NCBI GenBank assembly: GCA_034436355.1
Contig: DAOTVQ010000009.1
Coordinates: 1 to 64,000 of the forward strand
Reading direction: 5' to 3'
Origin: CP2-2F sp034436355
GTDB lineage: Bacteria > Chloroflexota > Anaerolineae > Aggregatilineales > UBA2796
DNA length: 64,000 nt
In this document: in pieces, positions 8,067 to 17,533 of the stretch
How the letters are laid out: every line of letters begins with the position of its first letter
Position numbering within the stretch: position 1 is the first letter of the stretch
The notes under the pieces: model-generated
The model's database searches: none
Told to the model about the DNA's origin: nothing
Seen by the model: only the letters and a program-made list of their open reading frames with translations
Made by a program: the position numbers and the translations under genes

Positions 8067-9042
8067 CTTGATAGAACGCTATATCCATCAGGTAGGGCGC
8101 TATCTGCCGCGCAATGAACGGGCAGAGATCGAAGCTGAACTGCGCTCGCTGATTCAAGACAAACTTGATGATCGGTATGTGGAGGCGCCTTCAGCGGAAG
8201 CAGTGGCATCTGTGCTGGCAGAGTTGGGCTATCCGCACCAGATGGCAACCTCTTACGGCGGCGGGCAGTACTTGATCGGACCTGAACTCTACCCTAGCCT
8301 GCTGATCGTGCTGCGGCATGGCTGGCTGCTGGTGCCTGCCGCTGTGCTGTTCCTGAACGCTTTCGGCGCGCTCATCTCGGCGCAGCCGCGCCCATTGCTG
8401 GCTTGGTTGCTTGAAACGCTGCTCGGCATTGGGCAGGCAGTCTTTATCTTTTCGGCAGTCGTCGTGCTGATTTTCGCAGTAATTCAGCGCTCAGGCATTG
8501 CGCTTGCCCAAGAAAAGCCCTTCGATCCGTCAACCCTGCCCGAAGTGGATGATCCGCGCACTGTGGATCGCTTTGAGGCTGCTTTTGGCATCGCCTTCGG
8601 CGCGTTTATCACCTTGCTGCTGCTGTACTTCTTGTCCGTCGGTGGCTTGACGCTGCGCTTCCCACTCAGCGATCCCAGCGATGTGCTGCCCGTGCCAAGG
8701 CTGTGGCTGGCGCTGCTGATTGTGGTTGTGGCTGTCACAAGCCTTCTCTATGTGATAGTGCTGCGGCGCAACCGTTGGAACGCTGCCTTGTGGCTGCTGG
8801 ACACCCTGCTAGAAACCTTTGGCGTGATCTGCCTCTACTTCGTGCTGTACAAGCCGCTGCTCGAACCAATCTTGACGGCGCTGCCGTGGCTTGCCAACGT
8901 GCCGTTTATCCAGAATAGCCCTGAGATCATCGCAGTTTTGACTGCGCTCAGCACGCTCACCGTCAAAGGCAGCAAACTGATCGGGCTGTGGCGCGCCAGC
9001 AGCAATCCACCGCCTTTTAGCACCCTAACCGATAGGAAATGA
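8059..9042 (+). CDS. HAAS-domain membrane protein
   Basis: 327 residues. The first 75 form a HAAS-like helical domain (MTDLIERYIHQVGRYLP, then a ...EIEAELRSLIQDKLDD... helix and VLAELGYPHQMA). Roughly six membrane helices follow from residue 80 to 305. ATG 8059 is preceded by GGGGGAGA and overlaps the PadR stop. HAAS domains are thought to act as signalling or regulatory adaptors in PadR-linked membrane proteins; the precise role here is unknown. Confidence 0.8.
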   Translation: MTDLIERYIHQVGRYLPRNERAEIEAELRSLIQDKLDDRYVEAPSAEAVASVLAELGYPHQMATSYGGGQYLIGPELYPSLLIVLRHGWLLVPAAVLFLNAFGALISAQPRPLLAWLLETLLGIGQAVFIFSAVVVLIFAVIQRSGIALAQEKPFDPSTLPEVDDPRTVDRFEAAFGIAFGAFITLLLLYFLSVGGLTLRFPLSDPSDVLPVPRLWLALLIVVVAVTSLLYVIVLRRNRWNAALWLLDTLLETFGVICLYFVLYKPLLEPILTALPWLANVPFIQNSPEIIAVLTALSTLTVKGSKLIGLWRASSNPPPFSTLTDRK

Positions 9043-9053
9043 GAGATTCAAGC

Positions 9054-9419
9054 ATGGCAGAGATTCAAATAAAGCTATCCGCCCTATGGGTAGCGTTGAT
9101 GCTCGTCTATTTACTGGGCGATGTACTGCGAATTTTCAGCGGCGACTTTGTGGCAGGTGAGATCGAAGGGAAGAAGGTCACGCAGGCGATGTGGCTCGGC
9201 ATATCAGTTTTGATGCTGATCCCAATCCTGATGATCCTCCTCACCCTGCTGTTAGATTATCCCCTGAATCGCTGGGCAAATATCATTGTTGCGGCAGGGT
9301 TCTTCGTTTTCAACTTGTTCGGATTACCGACTTACCCTTCCGCCTACGACAAGTTCTTGATCATCGTCGGGTTGGTCTTCAATGTGATGACCATTGGGTA
9401 TGCATGGAATTGGGTCTAA
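9054..9419 (+). CDS. small four-helix membrane protein (DUF6326-like)
   Basis: 121 residues with four hydrophobic helices and a conserved-looking start, IKLSALWVALMLVYLLGDVLR, that recalls the DUF6326 family; this match is from memory. ATG 9054 has GAGAG 8 bases upstream. An alternative ATG at 9039 overlaps the previous stop (ATGA), but its ribosome site is too close. Co-transcribed with the PadR and HAAS genes, with no known biochemical function. Confidence 0.65.
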   Translation: MAEIQIKLSALWVALMLVYLLGDVLRIFSGDFVAGEIEGKKVTQAMWLGISVLMLIPILMILLTLLLDYPLNRWANIIVAAGFFVFNLFGLPTYPSAYDKFLIIVGLVFNVMTIGYAWNWV

Positions 9420-9449
9420 GTGGGCATTGCCCTGAGAGGAAGTGAGATA

Positions 9450-10442
9450 ATGATGAAAGCAGTTGTCTATACACGCTACGGTTCGCCTGATGTTCTGCAC
9501 CTGAAAGAAGTTGCCAAGCCGACACCCAAAGCAGGCGAAGTGCTGATAAAAATTCACGCGGCAGGCATTAACGCGGCGGATTGGTACAGCTTAAAAGGCG
9601 ATCCGTTCCTCGTCCGCCTGATGAATGGCGGCATTCTGAAGCCTAAAAAGACTATTCTCGGCTTTGATGTTGCCGGGCGGATTGAGGCGGTTGGCGAAAA
9701 CGTCACAGCCTTTCAGGTTGGCGATGCCGTTTTTGCCGATACATCGGGCTGTGGCGGCGGCGGTTTTGCCGAATATGTATGCGCCCCTGAGTCTGTAGTT
9801 GCCTTGAAGCCTGCCCGCCTGACCTTTGAGGAAGCCGCCGCCGTGCCGATGGCGGCAGTCACCGCGCTGCAAGGGCTGCGCGATAAGGGCAAGATTCAGG
9901 CAGGGCAAAAGGTGCTGATCAACGGCGCGTCCGGCGGTGTGGGAACGTTTGCGGTGCAGCTTGCTAAAGCCTTTGGCGCAGAGGTGACTGCTGTGTGCAG
10001 CACGCGGAATATCGAGATGGTGCGCGCACTCGGCGCTGATCACGTCATTGACTACACGCGGGAAAACTTCACGCGCAATGGGCAGCGCTACGATCTGATT
10101 ATTGCAGCCAATGGCTACCATCCACTGCGGCATTATCGGCGTGCCTTGAAGCCAAAGGGCATCTATGTGGTGACGGGCGGCAAGATGGCGCAAATCTTTC
10201 AGGGAATGCTGCTTGGATCAGCTGTCTCCCTATTTGGGAGCAAGAAAATGGGCAACTTAATGGCACAACCAAACGCGCAAGATTTGGTCTTTCTAAGCGG
10301 CTGGCTAGAGGCGGGCAAAATTGTGCCTGTGGTAGATCGGTGCTATCCGCTGAGTGAAACAGCCGATGCAATGCGTTACGTAGGCGAACGGCACGCCAAA
10401 GGCAAGGTTGTGATCAGCATCGCACAGCCGCACAGCGCCTAA
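9450..10442 (+). CDS. MDR-family NAD(P)H:quinone-type oxidoreductase
   Basis: 330-residue medium-chain dehydrogenase/reductase. The N-terminal catalytic fold has GFDVAGRIEAVGENVTAFQVGDAVF. The Rossmann domain has NGASGGVGTFAVQLAKAFGAEVTAVCSTRN. No set of zinc-binding cysteines is evident, so it is more like zinc-independent quinone oxidoreductases or enoyl reductases than alcohol dehydrogenases. GAGGAAG lies 7 bases before the first of two adjacent ATGs. It follows the PadR operon by 30 bases and may be its last gene. The substrate is not predictable. Confidence 0.88.
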   Translation: MMKAVVYTRYGSPDVLHLKEVAKPTPKAGEVLIKIHAAGINAADWYSLKGDPFLVRLMNGGILKPKKTILGFDVAGRIEAVGENVTAFQVGDAVFADTSGCGGGGFAEYVCAPESVVALKPARLTFEEAAAVPMAAVTALQGLRDKGKIQAGQKVLINGASGGVGTFAVQLAKAFGAEVTAVCSTRNIEMVRALGADHVIDYTRENFTRNGQRYDLIIAANGYHPLRHYRRALKPKGIYVVTGGKMAQIFQGMLLGSAVSLFGSKKMGNLMAQPNAQDLVFLSGWLEAGKIVPVVDRCYPLSETADAMRYVGERHAKGKVVISIAQPHSA

Positions 10443-10583
10443 CACAAGCACTAACCTGCCAAAGCTGTGAGCTTGTCTATAGCGCGCAGCTTTTGTGAAT
10501 CTTCTACCCAAAGCCTTCACAACTTATCCATCATTTCTAAATACAGATGAGTATAAGATGAGACGGAAAAGGAGAGGTAACTC

Positions 10584-11336
10584 ATGCTCAACCGAAATGG
10601 TCGTTTCCTTATCGCCCTGAGCGCCCTTGCGGTGCTTGGCGGGCTGTTTCTGATCAGCCCTAGCGGTTCGCAGGCGCAAGGCGGACGCGAGGCTGCACGC
10701 CAGACTGCCACCGCCTTACGTGCCACTAATCAGGCGCTGCGCGGCACTGCCACACGCACACCACGCCCTAACGCCACACGCCTGCCCTTTGAGGAAGGCG
10801 TTGAGGCGATCAGCAGCTATGCCGCCGAAGTGCTTGGCATAAACGTCGAAGTGCTGCGTGCCACTGGCGGCGAAGGCACAGGCACGCGCAGCGGCACACC
10901 ACAAGGCACGCCCGCCTTCACAGAGATAACCTACGCCCTGCGGAGCTACGCTGGTGTCCTGCGGAATGGCAGCGCGGCGCTTAGCTATGGCAGTGGCACG
11001 CTCTCAGGCGATCTTACGGTAGATGTGCAAGCGCACAGTTTCGGTGTTTATACGCTGATTGTGCCTAACTCAGGGCAGCTCAACAGCGATCAAGCCTTCA
11101 AATTAGCCCTTAGCACCTTCCCAAAACTGGCAGGCTACACCTACACACCGATCCAGTGGCAAGGTGCGCTTTATGCGTGGTATGCTGCCACCAGCATCAG
11201 CGTGATTGACCCACAAACGCGCCAACTGATCAGCCAAACGCAGAGCGTCTTGCTGTACATTTCAGTTGGCAGCAGCGGGCAAACCCTTGTGACGGCAAGC
11301 GTTGGGCGCGGGCAGTTTGCCACCAAACGCAACTAA
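10584..11336 (+). CDS. secreted protein of unknown function
   Basis: 250 residues with a clear signal peptide (charged start, ALSALAVLGGLFLI, cleavage near SQAQG), so exported. Residues 40-70 are rich in Arg, Thr and Pro and look disordered. The rest is predicted beta-rich with no motif I recognise. GGAGAGG precedes the ATG with good spacing. It stands alone between two plus-strand genes. No function is proposed. Confidence 0.75.
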   Translation: MLNRNGRFLIALSALAVLGGLFLISPSGSQAQGGREAARQTATALRATNQALRGTATRTPRPNATRLPFEEGVEAISSYAAEVLGINVEVLRATGGEGTGTRSGTPQGTPAFTEITYALRSYAGVLRNGSAALSYGSGTLSGDLTVDVQAHSFGVYTLIVPNSGQLNSDQAFKLALSTFPKLAGYTYTPIQWQGALYAWYAATSISVIDPQTRQLISQTQSVLLYISVGSSGQTLVTASVGRGQFATKRN

Positions 11337-11471
11337 GGCATTAGCCAAACTTATCGCCTGCACCAACCAACGCCGATGGCTTAGCGCGTAAGGGCGCGTT
11401 GGTGCAGCGCGTCTTGTCTTCATATGGAAAATGGCGCGCTGTGCCGCGCCCTGCACAAAGGATTTAGAACA

Positions 11472-12125
11472 ATGCCGCTGCTTCAGGCAAAAGACCGCGA
11501 GTATCTGATCAACGAGTTTCAACAGCTCAGCCAGCCCGTGAAATTGATGCTGTTCACCAGCGCGCAAGGCTGCGAATATTGCGGCGAGACGCGCCAAATT
11601 GCCGCAGAGATCGCCGATCTCTCGTCCAACATCAGCCTTGAAGAACACGACGCCGATCAGCAGGCTGCCCTTGCCGCTGAATACAAGATTGACAAGACGC
11701 CGGCGCTCGTCGTGATGCGCGGTGGCGACTCGCCCAAGGATTTCGGCATTCGCTACTACGGCATTCCATCGGGCTACGAATTTAGCTCGCTCATTCACAG
11801 CATCCTGATGGTCAGCAAGGGCGAGTCGGGCTTATCTGAGGCGGCAAAGGCATGGGCAGCAGCGCTCACGCAGCCTGTGCATATCCAAGTCTTTGTGACG
11901 CCAAGCTGCCCATACTGCCCGCAAGCAGTGCTGTTGGCGCACCGTTTCGCTCTGGAGAGTGACCTGATCCGTGCTGACATGGTGGAAGCTATGGAGTTTC
12001 CCGAACTCTCGGAGCGTTATCAGGTGATGGGTGTGCCGCGTACCGTGATCAACGAGCATGTCCATATCGAAGGCGCTGCACCAGAGTCTATACTGCACGC
12101 CAAGCTACAAGAGGCGCTTGCCTAG
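11472..12125 (+). CDS. protein disulfide oxidoreductase (tandem thioredoxin fold)
   Basis: 217 residues made of two thioredoxin-like halves. Each half has a redox motif, CEYC (Cys34-Cys37) and CPYC (Cys146-Cys149), and a cis-Pro region (KTPALVV, GVPRTVI). This is the layout of the PDO family known from thermophiles, which forms or isomerises disulfides in the cytoplasm. I start at ATG 11472, which has AAAGGA 9 bases upstream. The open frame extends further left without support. A strong stem-loop follows the gene. Confidence 0.9.
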   Translation: MPLLQAKDREYLINEFQQLSQPVKLMLFTSAQGCEYCGETRQIAAEIADLSSNISLEEHDADQQAALAAEYKIDKTPALVVMRGGDSPKDFGIRYYGIPSGYEFSSLIHSILMVSKGESGLSEAAKAWAAALTQPVHIQVFVTPSCPYCPQAVLLAHRFALESDLIRADMVEAMEFPELSERYQVMGVPRTVINEHVHIEGAAPESILHAKLQEALA

Positions 12126-12159
12126 CGCTGCCAACTGCTTTTCCTTATCCTCTTTCCCC

Positions 12160-12190
12160 ACACACTGGACGCCTTGCGCGTCCAGTGTGT
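12160..12190. terminator. stem-loop after the disulfide oxidoreductase gene
   Basis: A perfect 12-bp stem, ACACACTGGACG (12160-12171) with CGTCCAGTGTGT (12179-12190). There is no T run on either side, so it is not a textbook intrinsic terminator. It may end or stabilise the upstream transcript. Confidence 0.5.
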
Positions 12191-12273
12191 ATTGTGGCTG
12201 TGGTCGTATTCGCCTAGCAACCCTAAGGCGCGCTAAGATTATGGCGCATCGCATACACAGGAAAGGTTTAGGG

Positions 12274-13413
12274 ATGGTGGACTCACAAAAGACAAGCACA
12301 GAAATCCGCCTGTGGCGCGTCCTGCTGAAGGCGCTCTTATTGTTTATCGCCTTCAACCTGCTGTGGTACGCTGCCCAACCGCTGAATGCCCTCAATCGGC
12401 TGAGCGTCTATGGCACGCTCTTTCCGCCGCGTGAGCGCTTTCCCTTTGCCGAGTTTCCCGCCGAATCCTACGCGCTCACCGTAGATAGCCTCGATCAGCT
12501 CTTTGCCGCGCACCATATCGCACAGCCCAAAGCTGCTGATGAGTTTCGCGTTGCCCTGCTCGGCGATTCAGCGGTGTGGGGCTATCTGCTGCGCGCCGAT
12601 CAGACGCAGGCAGCCTGCATCAACGCCCTTGACCTTCGCACGAGCGATGGACGGCGCGTGCGCGCCTATAATTTAGGCTACCCAACGCTGACCGTTATCA
12701 AAGATTTGCTCATCTTGCGGCGTGTGCTTGATCATGCGCCCGATCTGATCGTGTGGTCAACCTCGCTCGCCTCGCTCTACCCTTCCGATCAGCTTGACTT
12801 CCCATTGATCTTGGCGCACCGCGAGGAAGTTTCGGCACTACAGGCTGAGTACGCCTTCAAGCTCGATCAATATCCGCTGCCGCCGCGCCACTGGTCAGAG
12901 CGCACCTTCTTTGGTCAGCGCCGCGCCGCCGCCGATTGGCTGCGCCATCAGCTTTACGCGCCTGCATGGGCAAGCACGCGCCTCGATCACATTTTGGCGC
13001 GCTTTGTGGCGCCGCATCCCACCAACCTGCTGCCAGACGACAATGTGCTTTCGGTGAATGTGCTGCGCTTGCGGCAAGCGGGCAATATTACGCCTGAGGA
13101 TTTGAACTTCGACGTGCTGAAGGCGGGCGTTGAACTGGCAGCAGGGCGCGGCGTGCCAAGCGTACTGGTCAACGAGCCGATCTATCGGAATGAGACGCAC
13201 CCGCTGCGCTACAACACTTACTATCCGCGTTGGGCATACGATGGCTACCGCACTGCTTTTGAAGCAGTCGCACAGCGGGAAGGCTGGCGCTACTTTGATC
13301 TGTGGGACGCTGCACCACCTGATCAGTTCACCGATACAGATTTTCACCTGACGGCAGCTGCCAACTGCGCCTATGCCGAGCGGATGATACGCGCAGCCTT
13401 AGGCAGTCCCTAG
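12274..13413 (+). CDS. SGNH-hydrolase-like membrane-anchored protein, possible polysaccharide acyltransferase partner
   Basis: 379 residues: a short cytoplasmic tail, one N-terminal membrane helix (about 15-35) and an extracytoplasmic domain. Its GDS block (residues 97-99, ALLGDSAVWG) and a late FTD-3x-HLT block match the two catalytic regions of SGNH hydrolases. ATG 12274 follows AGGAAAGG. A paralogue lies at 24637-25827, and an MBOAT O-acyltransferase at 17534-18745. MBOAT plus SGNH/AlgX/DltD-like partner is the usual arrangement for O-acetylation of exported glycans, so that role is inferred. Confidence 0.72.
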   Translation: MVDSQKTSTEIRLWRVLLKALLLFIAFNLLWYAAQPLNALNRLSVYGTLFPPRERFPFAEFPAESYALTVDSLDQLFAAHHIAQPKAADEFRVALLGDSAVWGYLLRADQTQAACINALDLRTSDGRRVRAYNLGYPTLTVIKDLLILRRVLDHAPDLIVWSTSLASLYPSDQLDFPLILAHREEVSALQAEYAFKLDQYPLPPRHWSERTFFGQRRAAADWLRHQLYAPAWASTRLDHILARFVAPHPTNLLPDDNVLSVNVLRLRQAGNITPEDLNFDVLKAGVELAAGRGVPSVLVNEPIYRNETHPLRYNTYYPRWAYDGYRTAFEAVAQREGWRYFDLWDAAPPDQFTDTDFHLTAAANCAYAERMIRAALGSP

Positions 13414-13433
13414 CCCTTTGCCGCCGCACGGCG

Positions 13434-13439
13434 TATAAT
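13434..13439 (+). promoter_or_regulatory. possible -10 element before the LysM/M23 gene
   Basis: A consensus TATAAT stands in an otherwise GC-rich 55-base gap, 30 bases before the ATG. No good -35 is visible at the right distance. Confidence 0.35.
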
Positions 13440-13468
13440 CGGCGGAAATTCGGTCTTGTGGATCAGCT

Positions 13469-14899
13469 ATGCGTATTCAAGTCTTGCGCTTGTTCAGCCT
13501 GTTCGTGTTATGTGCTTCACTGGGCGGCGCACCGCTTGCCCACGCCCAAGATGGCGGCGAAAAACCACCCAACGGCATGACTATTCACGTCGTGCAGCGC
13601 GGCGAGACGCTGTTCCGCATCGCGCAGCGCTACGGCACCACCGTTGAAGACTTGGTGCAGACCAACGGCATCAGCAACCCTGCCGCCCTCGCCGTTGGGC
13701 AGCGTCTGCTGGTACCAAGCCCGCCCAACACATCGGATCAGGCTGTTGGTATTCCGACCAGCTATGCCCTACGCCCCGGCGATACACTCTTTAAGCTGGC
13801 TGCCGAATTCGGCACGACGGAAGCCGCCATCGCGCAGCGCAACCGCATTACCAACCCGCGCCTAATGTACATCGGGCAAAAACTCGCCCTGCAAGAAGGC
13901 TCTGAGAGCGCCGAAGGCATCAAGACGGGCTGGATTCACCGCGTTGCAGCGGGCGAGACGCTCTACCACGTGGCGGCGCGCTACAGCATTTCCGCCGACC
14001 TGATCCTGCTGGCGAACCGCCTGCGCCGCCCTGATTCGCTCTATGTTGGGCAGCGTTTGGTCATTCCCGCTGATGAAAATGGCGTCCCACTCACCGATCT
14101 GCCCTATCCTTTCGCCCGTTTTGAGATGAACGCCGCAGAGCAAGGGCGCACCCTCGCCCTGCGGATCGTCACCCTGACGCCAACGCGCCTCGACGGCACT
14201 TTTATGGGCAAGGCGCTCACCGTCTTCAGCGACGACTCGCGGGTGACGCACACAGTCTTGTTCGGCGTGGATGCACTTGCACAGCCCAATCTCTATACCC
14301 TGCGCGTGGTTGCCACTGGCGAGGCAGGTGAGCAGCACCTGTTTGAACGGCGCGTCTTGGTGGCAGATGGCGGCTATCGGGACGAGTCGATCACGCTCTC
14401 TGCCAACCAGCTTGACCTGCTCAATCCGTCAATCACTGAGCCTGAGGCACTGCGCGTTGCTCAAGTGGTCAGCAGCCTTACGCCGCAGCGCTACTTTGGC
14501 GGCTTGATGGGCTTGCCGTGCGCGGCGCCGGTCACCTCACACTTCGGCACACGGCGCACCTATAACGGCGGCGCACTGACCAACATACACGCCGGCACCG
14601 ATTTCGCTGCGATGCCCGGCGCAGCAGTTTTTGCGCCAGCGGCGGGTGTGGTGGTGCTTTCCGAGACGCTCAACGTGCGCGGCAACGCCCTGATCATTGA
14701 TCACGGCTGGGGCATTTTCACGGGCTACTGGCACTTGGAGACGCTCAACGTGCGGGCGGGATCGCTGGTGCAGGTGGGCGATGTGATCGGCACGGTTGGC
14801 AGCAGTGGGCGCTCGACGGGACCACACTTGCACTGGGAACTCTTTGTGCAGGGCGTGCAGGTTGATCCGCTTCAGTGGACAAAACAGAGCTTTCCATGA
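13469..14899 (+). CDS. secreted LysM-repeat M23 metallopeptidase
   Basis: 476 residues. A signal peptide ends near AHAQ (about 26). Three LysM domains follow (near 38-83, 99-142 and 156-200; e.g. HVVQRGETLFRIAQRYGTT), for binding peptidoglycan. Then comes a beta-rich linker, and an M23 zinc-endopeptidase domain from about 355. The zinc ligands are visible as His374-x3-Asp378 (HAGTD) and His453-x-His455 (HLH). It therefore looks like an active cell-wall hydrolase or amidase activator of the LytM type. It overlaps the next gene by 4 bases. Confidence 0.92.
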   Translation: MRIQVLRLFSLFVLCASLGGAPLAHAQDGGEKPPNGMTIHVVQRGETLFRIAQRYGTTVEDLVQTNGISNPAALAVGQRLLVPSPPNTSDQAVGIPTSYALRPGDTLFKLAAEFGTTEAAIAQRNRITNPRLMYIGQKLALQEGSESAEGIKTGWIHRVAAGETLYHVAARYSISADLILLANRLRRPDSLYVGQRLVIPADENGVPLTDLPYPFARFEMNAAEQGRTLALRIVTLTPTRLDGTFMGKALTVFSDDSRVTHTVLFGVDALAQPNLYTLRVVATGEAGEQHLFERRVLVADGGYRDESITLSANQLDLLNPSITEPEALRVAQVVSSLTPQRYFGGLMGLPCAAPVTSHFGTRRTYNGGALTNIHAGTDFAAMPGAAVFAPAAGVVVLSETLNVRGNALIIDHGWGIFTGYWHLETLNVRAGSLVQVGDVIGTVGSSGRSTGPHLHWELFVQGVQVDPLQWTKQSFP

Positions 14900-16335
14900 G
14901 CCGACGGCACCTTCTGGTTTTGAGTGTTGGCGCGCTGCTGTTCTTTGCTGCGCTGCGCCTAACTGCGCTCAGCGCCTTTCCACCCTTTATTGATGAAGGC
15001 TTTTCAGTGGAAGTTGCCCGCGAAATCCTAGCGGGACGCCTAACGCCCTTTGCCACAGAAGCGCGCACCTTCACCATTTGGCTGCTGGCACTTTTTCAAG
15101 CGCCAAGTGCGCCCGATGTGCTGTGGCTGATCCGCGCTGTTTCCGTGTTGGTCACCTGCATTGGTTTCGCGGCGTTCATTGGTGCAGCGCGACTACTCGG
15201 CGGCAGGCAGGCTGCCTTATTCGCCGCTCTGATCGGCTTGTTCAGCCCATACCACTTTTTCTACGAGCGCCTAGCGTTGGCTGATCCATTGGCGGCAGCG
15301 GCGGCACTCTGCGGCGTCTATTTTGCAGCGCGCCTGAGCAAGCGGGCAGCCCTCAGCGATGCCCTGTTGTGCGGCATTGCGCTCTTTGCGGCGGTCGGCT
15401 TCAAGCTGACGGTGCTGCCATTCTTCGGCGTGCCGCTGGCTGCCTTCCTCACGCTGAATAAGGGCTATGCACTGGGTGTGCGGCTGCGTTGGCTGGCAAC
15501 TGCGTTGGGCAGTCCTATCCTGCTGACGGCTGCTTTTGCCGCACTACAGGCATGGCGCGGTTATAACTGGTTCGGACCGATCACGGCGCATAACACGGGC
15601 GGCTTCAGCCTAACGCGCCTTGCCGAAAACATCCCACAGACGGGCGCGCTGCTAAGCGGCTTTTTCGGTTTGCCGTTCAGTGCTTTGCTGGTGGCAGCGC
15701 TCTGCTTGCTGGTAGTGCGGCGTCAGTTTTTTGTGCCGCTGTGCAGTGTGGGCATTTTGGGCGTGCTGTGGCTGAATCAGACGCAGTATGGGCGCTTTTT
15801 CGGTGCGGCGTTCGCGCTGCTGCTGTTGGGTGCAGCGCTAGGGCTGGCGGATGTGCTGCGGCGGACGGCATGGCGCGGTACGGCGGGCGGCGCGCTGCTG
15901 ATCGCGGCATGGGCAGCACTCTTTTTCATGCCGTTTCGGGCGGCGCTCTTGGCAGGTGAGGCACCGCCGACTCTGCCTGATGCCGAATACCGTGAATACG
16001 TCAGCTCGGATGCCAGCGGCTTTCGCCTTGAGGCGGTGCTATCCGCACTCCATGAGCGCGGCGCGCAGCGTGTGGTGGGCGTGATTGCCAACTGTGAGGG
16101 CTTGCGAATGCGCGCACGCGGCAGCCTGATCGTGATCTGCCCACGCTTGCAGCACAGCGGCGCCAACCGAGAAGCAGTGGCAGAAGAAGTCCGTGCGTTG
16201 CGGCAAGCAGGCAGCTTTGCCGTGTTGGAAGATATTCCCTACCTGCCCGAACAATTGGAGGGTGAAGTTGTGCTGCGCTTTCAAAAGCCGCGTGACGGCA
16301 CGATCTACACACTCTATGATCTTACGCCGCGCTAA
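14896..16335 (+). CDS. membrane glycosyltransferase (PMT/ArnT-like, GT-C fold)
   Basis: 479 residues, roughly 11 membrane helices. The first outer loop has IDEGFS, matching the conserved acidic metal-binding Asp-Glu of GT-C glycosyltransferases that use lipid-linked sugars. A C-terminal soluble part follows from about residue 350. ATG 14896 makes an ATGA overlap with the LysM/M23 gene, so the two are translationally coupled. It probably glycosylates an envelope polymer or protein; donor and acceptor are unknown. A family relative lies at 46350-48062. Confidence 0.75.
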   Translation: MSRRHLLVLSVGALLFFAALRLTALSAFPPFIDEGFSVEVAREILAGRLTPFATEARTFTIWLLALFQAPSAPDVLWLIRAVSVLVTCIGFAAFIGAARLLGGRQAALFAALIGLFSPYHFFYERLALADPLAAAAALCGVYFAARLSKRAALSDALLCGIALFAAVGFKLTVLPFFGVPLAAFLTLNKGYALGVRLRWLATALGSPILLTAAFAALQAWRGYNWFGPITAHNTGGFSLTRLAENIPQTGALLSGFFGLPFSALLVAALCLLVVRRQFFVPLCSVGILGVLWLNQTQYGRFFGAAFALLLLGAALGLADVLRRTAWRGTAGGALLIAAWAALFFMPFRAALLAGEAPPTLPDAEYREYVSSDASGFRLEAVLSALHERGAQRVVGVIANCEGLRMRARGSLIVICPRLQHSGANREAVAEEVRALRQAGSFAVLEDIPYLPEQLEGEVVLRFQKPRDGTIYTLYDLTPR

Positions 16336-16341
16336 GGCTGA

Positions 16342-17517
16342 TCAGCCACTGGCACGGGAAGTCACAATGCCCTCAGCGGCTGCCCACTCGCCCAAATCAC
16401 GGCGGCTGAGCGCGGCTGCCATCAGGGCGGGGAATTGATCGGGCGTGCAGGCGAAACTCGGCACGCCCAAGCCCGCCAATTGTGACGCTATGGCGCTGTT
16501 GTAGGACGGCGTGCCATCATCGCTGAGCGCTAAGAGCGCCACCATCTGCACACCAAGTTCAACCAGTTCCGCTGCACAATGTATCATGTCTGCGAGGTTG
16601 CCGCCCTCGTAGAGATCGCTGATCAAGATCAAGATCGTTTGGGTAGGGCGCTGAATCAGGCGTTGGCAATAGCGCAGCGCACGGTGAATATCCGTGCCGC
16701 CGCCAAGCTGCACACCAAAGAGCAGGTCAATCGGATCGGCGAGTGATTCGGTCAAGTCTACCACTGACGTATCAAAGGCGACGAAGCGCGTGCTGAGCGA
16801 CGGTAAAGACGCCATCACCGCGCCAAAAACGCCCGCATAGACCACGCTAGATGCCATTGAGCCGCTCTGATCCACGCACAGGATCACATCGTGCAGCGCC
16901 CGCCGATGTTTGCCATAGCCAATGCGCGTCTCTGGCACAATGGTGCGATAGTCGGGCTGATAGTGGCGCAAGTTAGCGCGGATGGTGCGCGTCCAATCCA
17001 TTTCGGCAAGGCGTGGGCGGCGCGTGCGCGAAGCGCGGTTCAGGCTGCCCGTGATGGCTTGGTGCAGCGCGTGGGTAAGCCGTTGTTGAAGTTCGCGCAC
17101 CACTTGCGCCACGACCGTGCGTGCCGTAGCACGAGTCTCGGTGGGCATGGCGTCTTTCAGGCTGATCAGCGTCGTTGCCAAATGCACATCTGGCACAATT
17201 GCCTCCAGCAGTTCTGGCTCCAGCAGCATTTGGGTCAGCTTCAAGCGTTCGATGGCGTCTTTTTGCAGCACGCGCACCACTGAAGACGGAAAATAGCGGC
17301 GAATATCGCCCAGCCAACGCGCCACATTTGGCGCAGAGACGCCTAAGTTGCCCTGCCGTGTACCGCTGCTGCTGCCAGCATCGTTGCGCCTGCCATAGAG
17401 CGCTTCTAGGGCGGCATCTATCTCGCGGTCGGCTCGTGCGCTAAGCGTTATGCATTCATTAGCAGCATCTGCGCCAAGCACCAGCCGCCAACGGCGTAAG
17501 CGTTCAGGATCGCTCAT
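16342..17517 (-). CDS. VWA-domain (CoxE-like) protein
   Basis: 391 residues. The N-terminal half is helical. The C-terminal von Willebrand A domain has an intact MIDAS metal site, DQSGSM (about residues 213-218), with a downstream GGGTDIHRAL and ISDLYEGG. Family members usually work with a MoxR-type AAA ATPase to insert metals or remodel complexes, but no such ATPase lies nearby. ATG 17517 follows GGGAGG. It is downstream of the MBOAT gene by 16 bases, so probably on one transcript. Confidence 0.85.
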   Translation of the reverse strand: MSDPERLRRWRLVLGADAANECITLSARADREIDAALEALYGRRNDAGSSSGTRQGNLGVSAPNVARWLGDIRRYFPSSVVRVLQKDAIERLKLTQMLLEPELLEAIVPDVHLATTLISLKDAMPTETRATARTVVAQVVRELQQRLTHALHQAITGSLNRASRTRRPRLAEMDWTRTIRANLRHYQPDYRTIVPETRIGYGKHRRALHDVILCVDQSGSMASSVVYAGVFGAVMASLPSLSTRFVAFDTSVVDLTESLADPIDLLFGVQLGGGTDIHRALRYCQRLIQRPTQTILILISDLYEGGNLADMIHCAAELVELGVQMVALLALSDDGTPSYNSAIASQLAGLGVPSFACTPDQFPALMAAALSRRDLGEWAAAEGIVTSRASG

Positions 17518-17533
17518 CGGTATCCTCCCATCT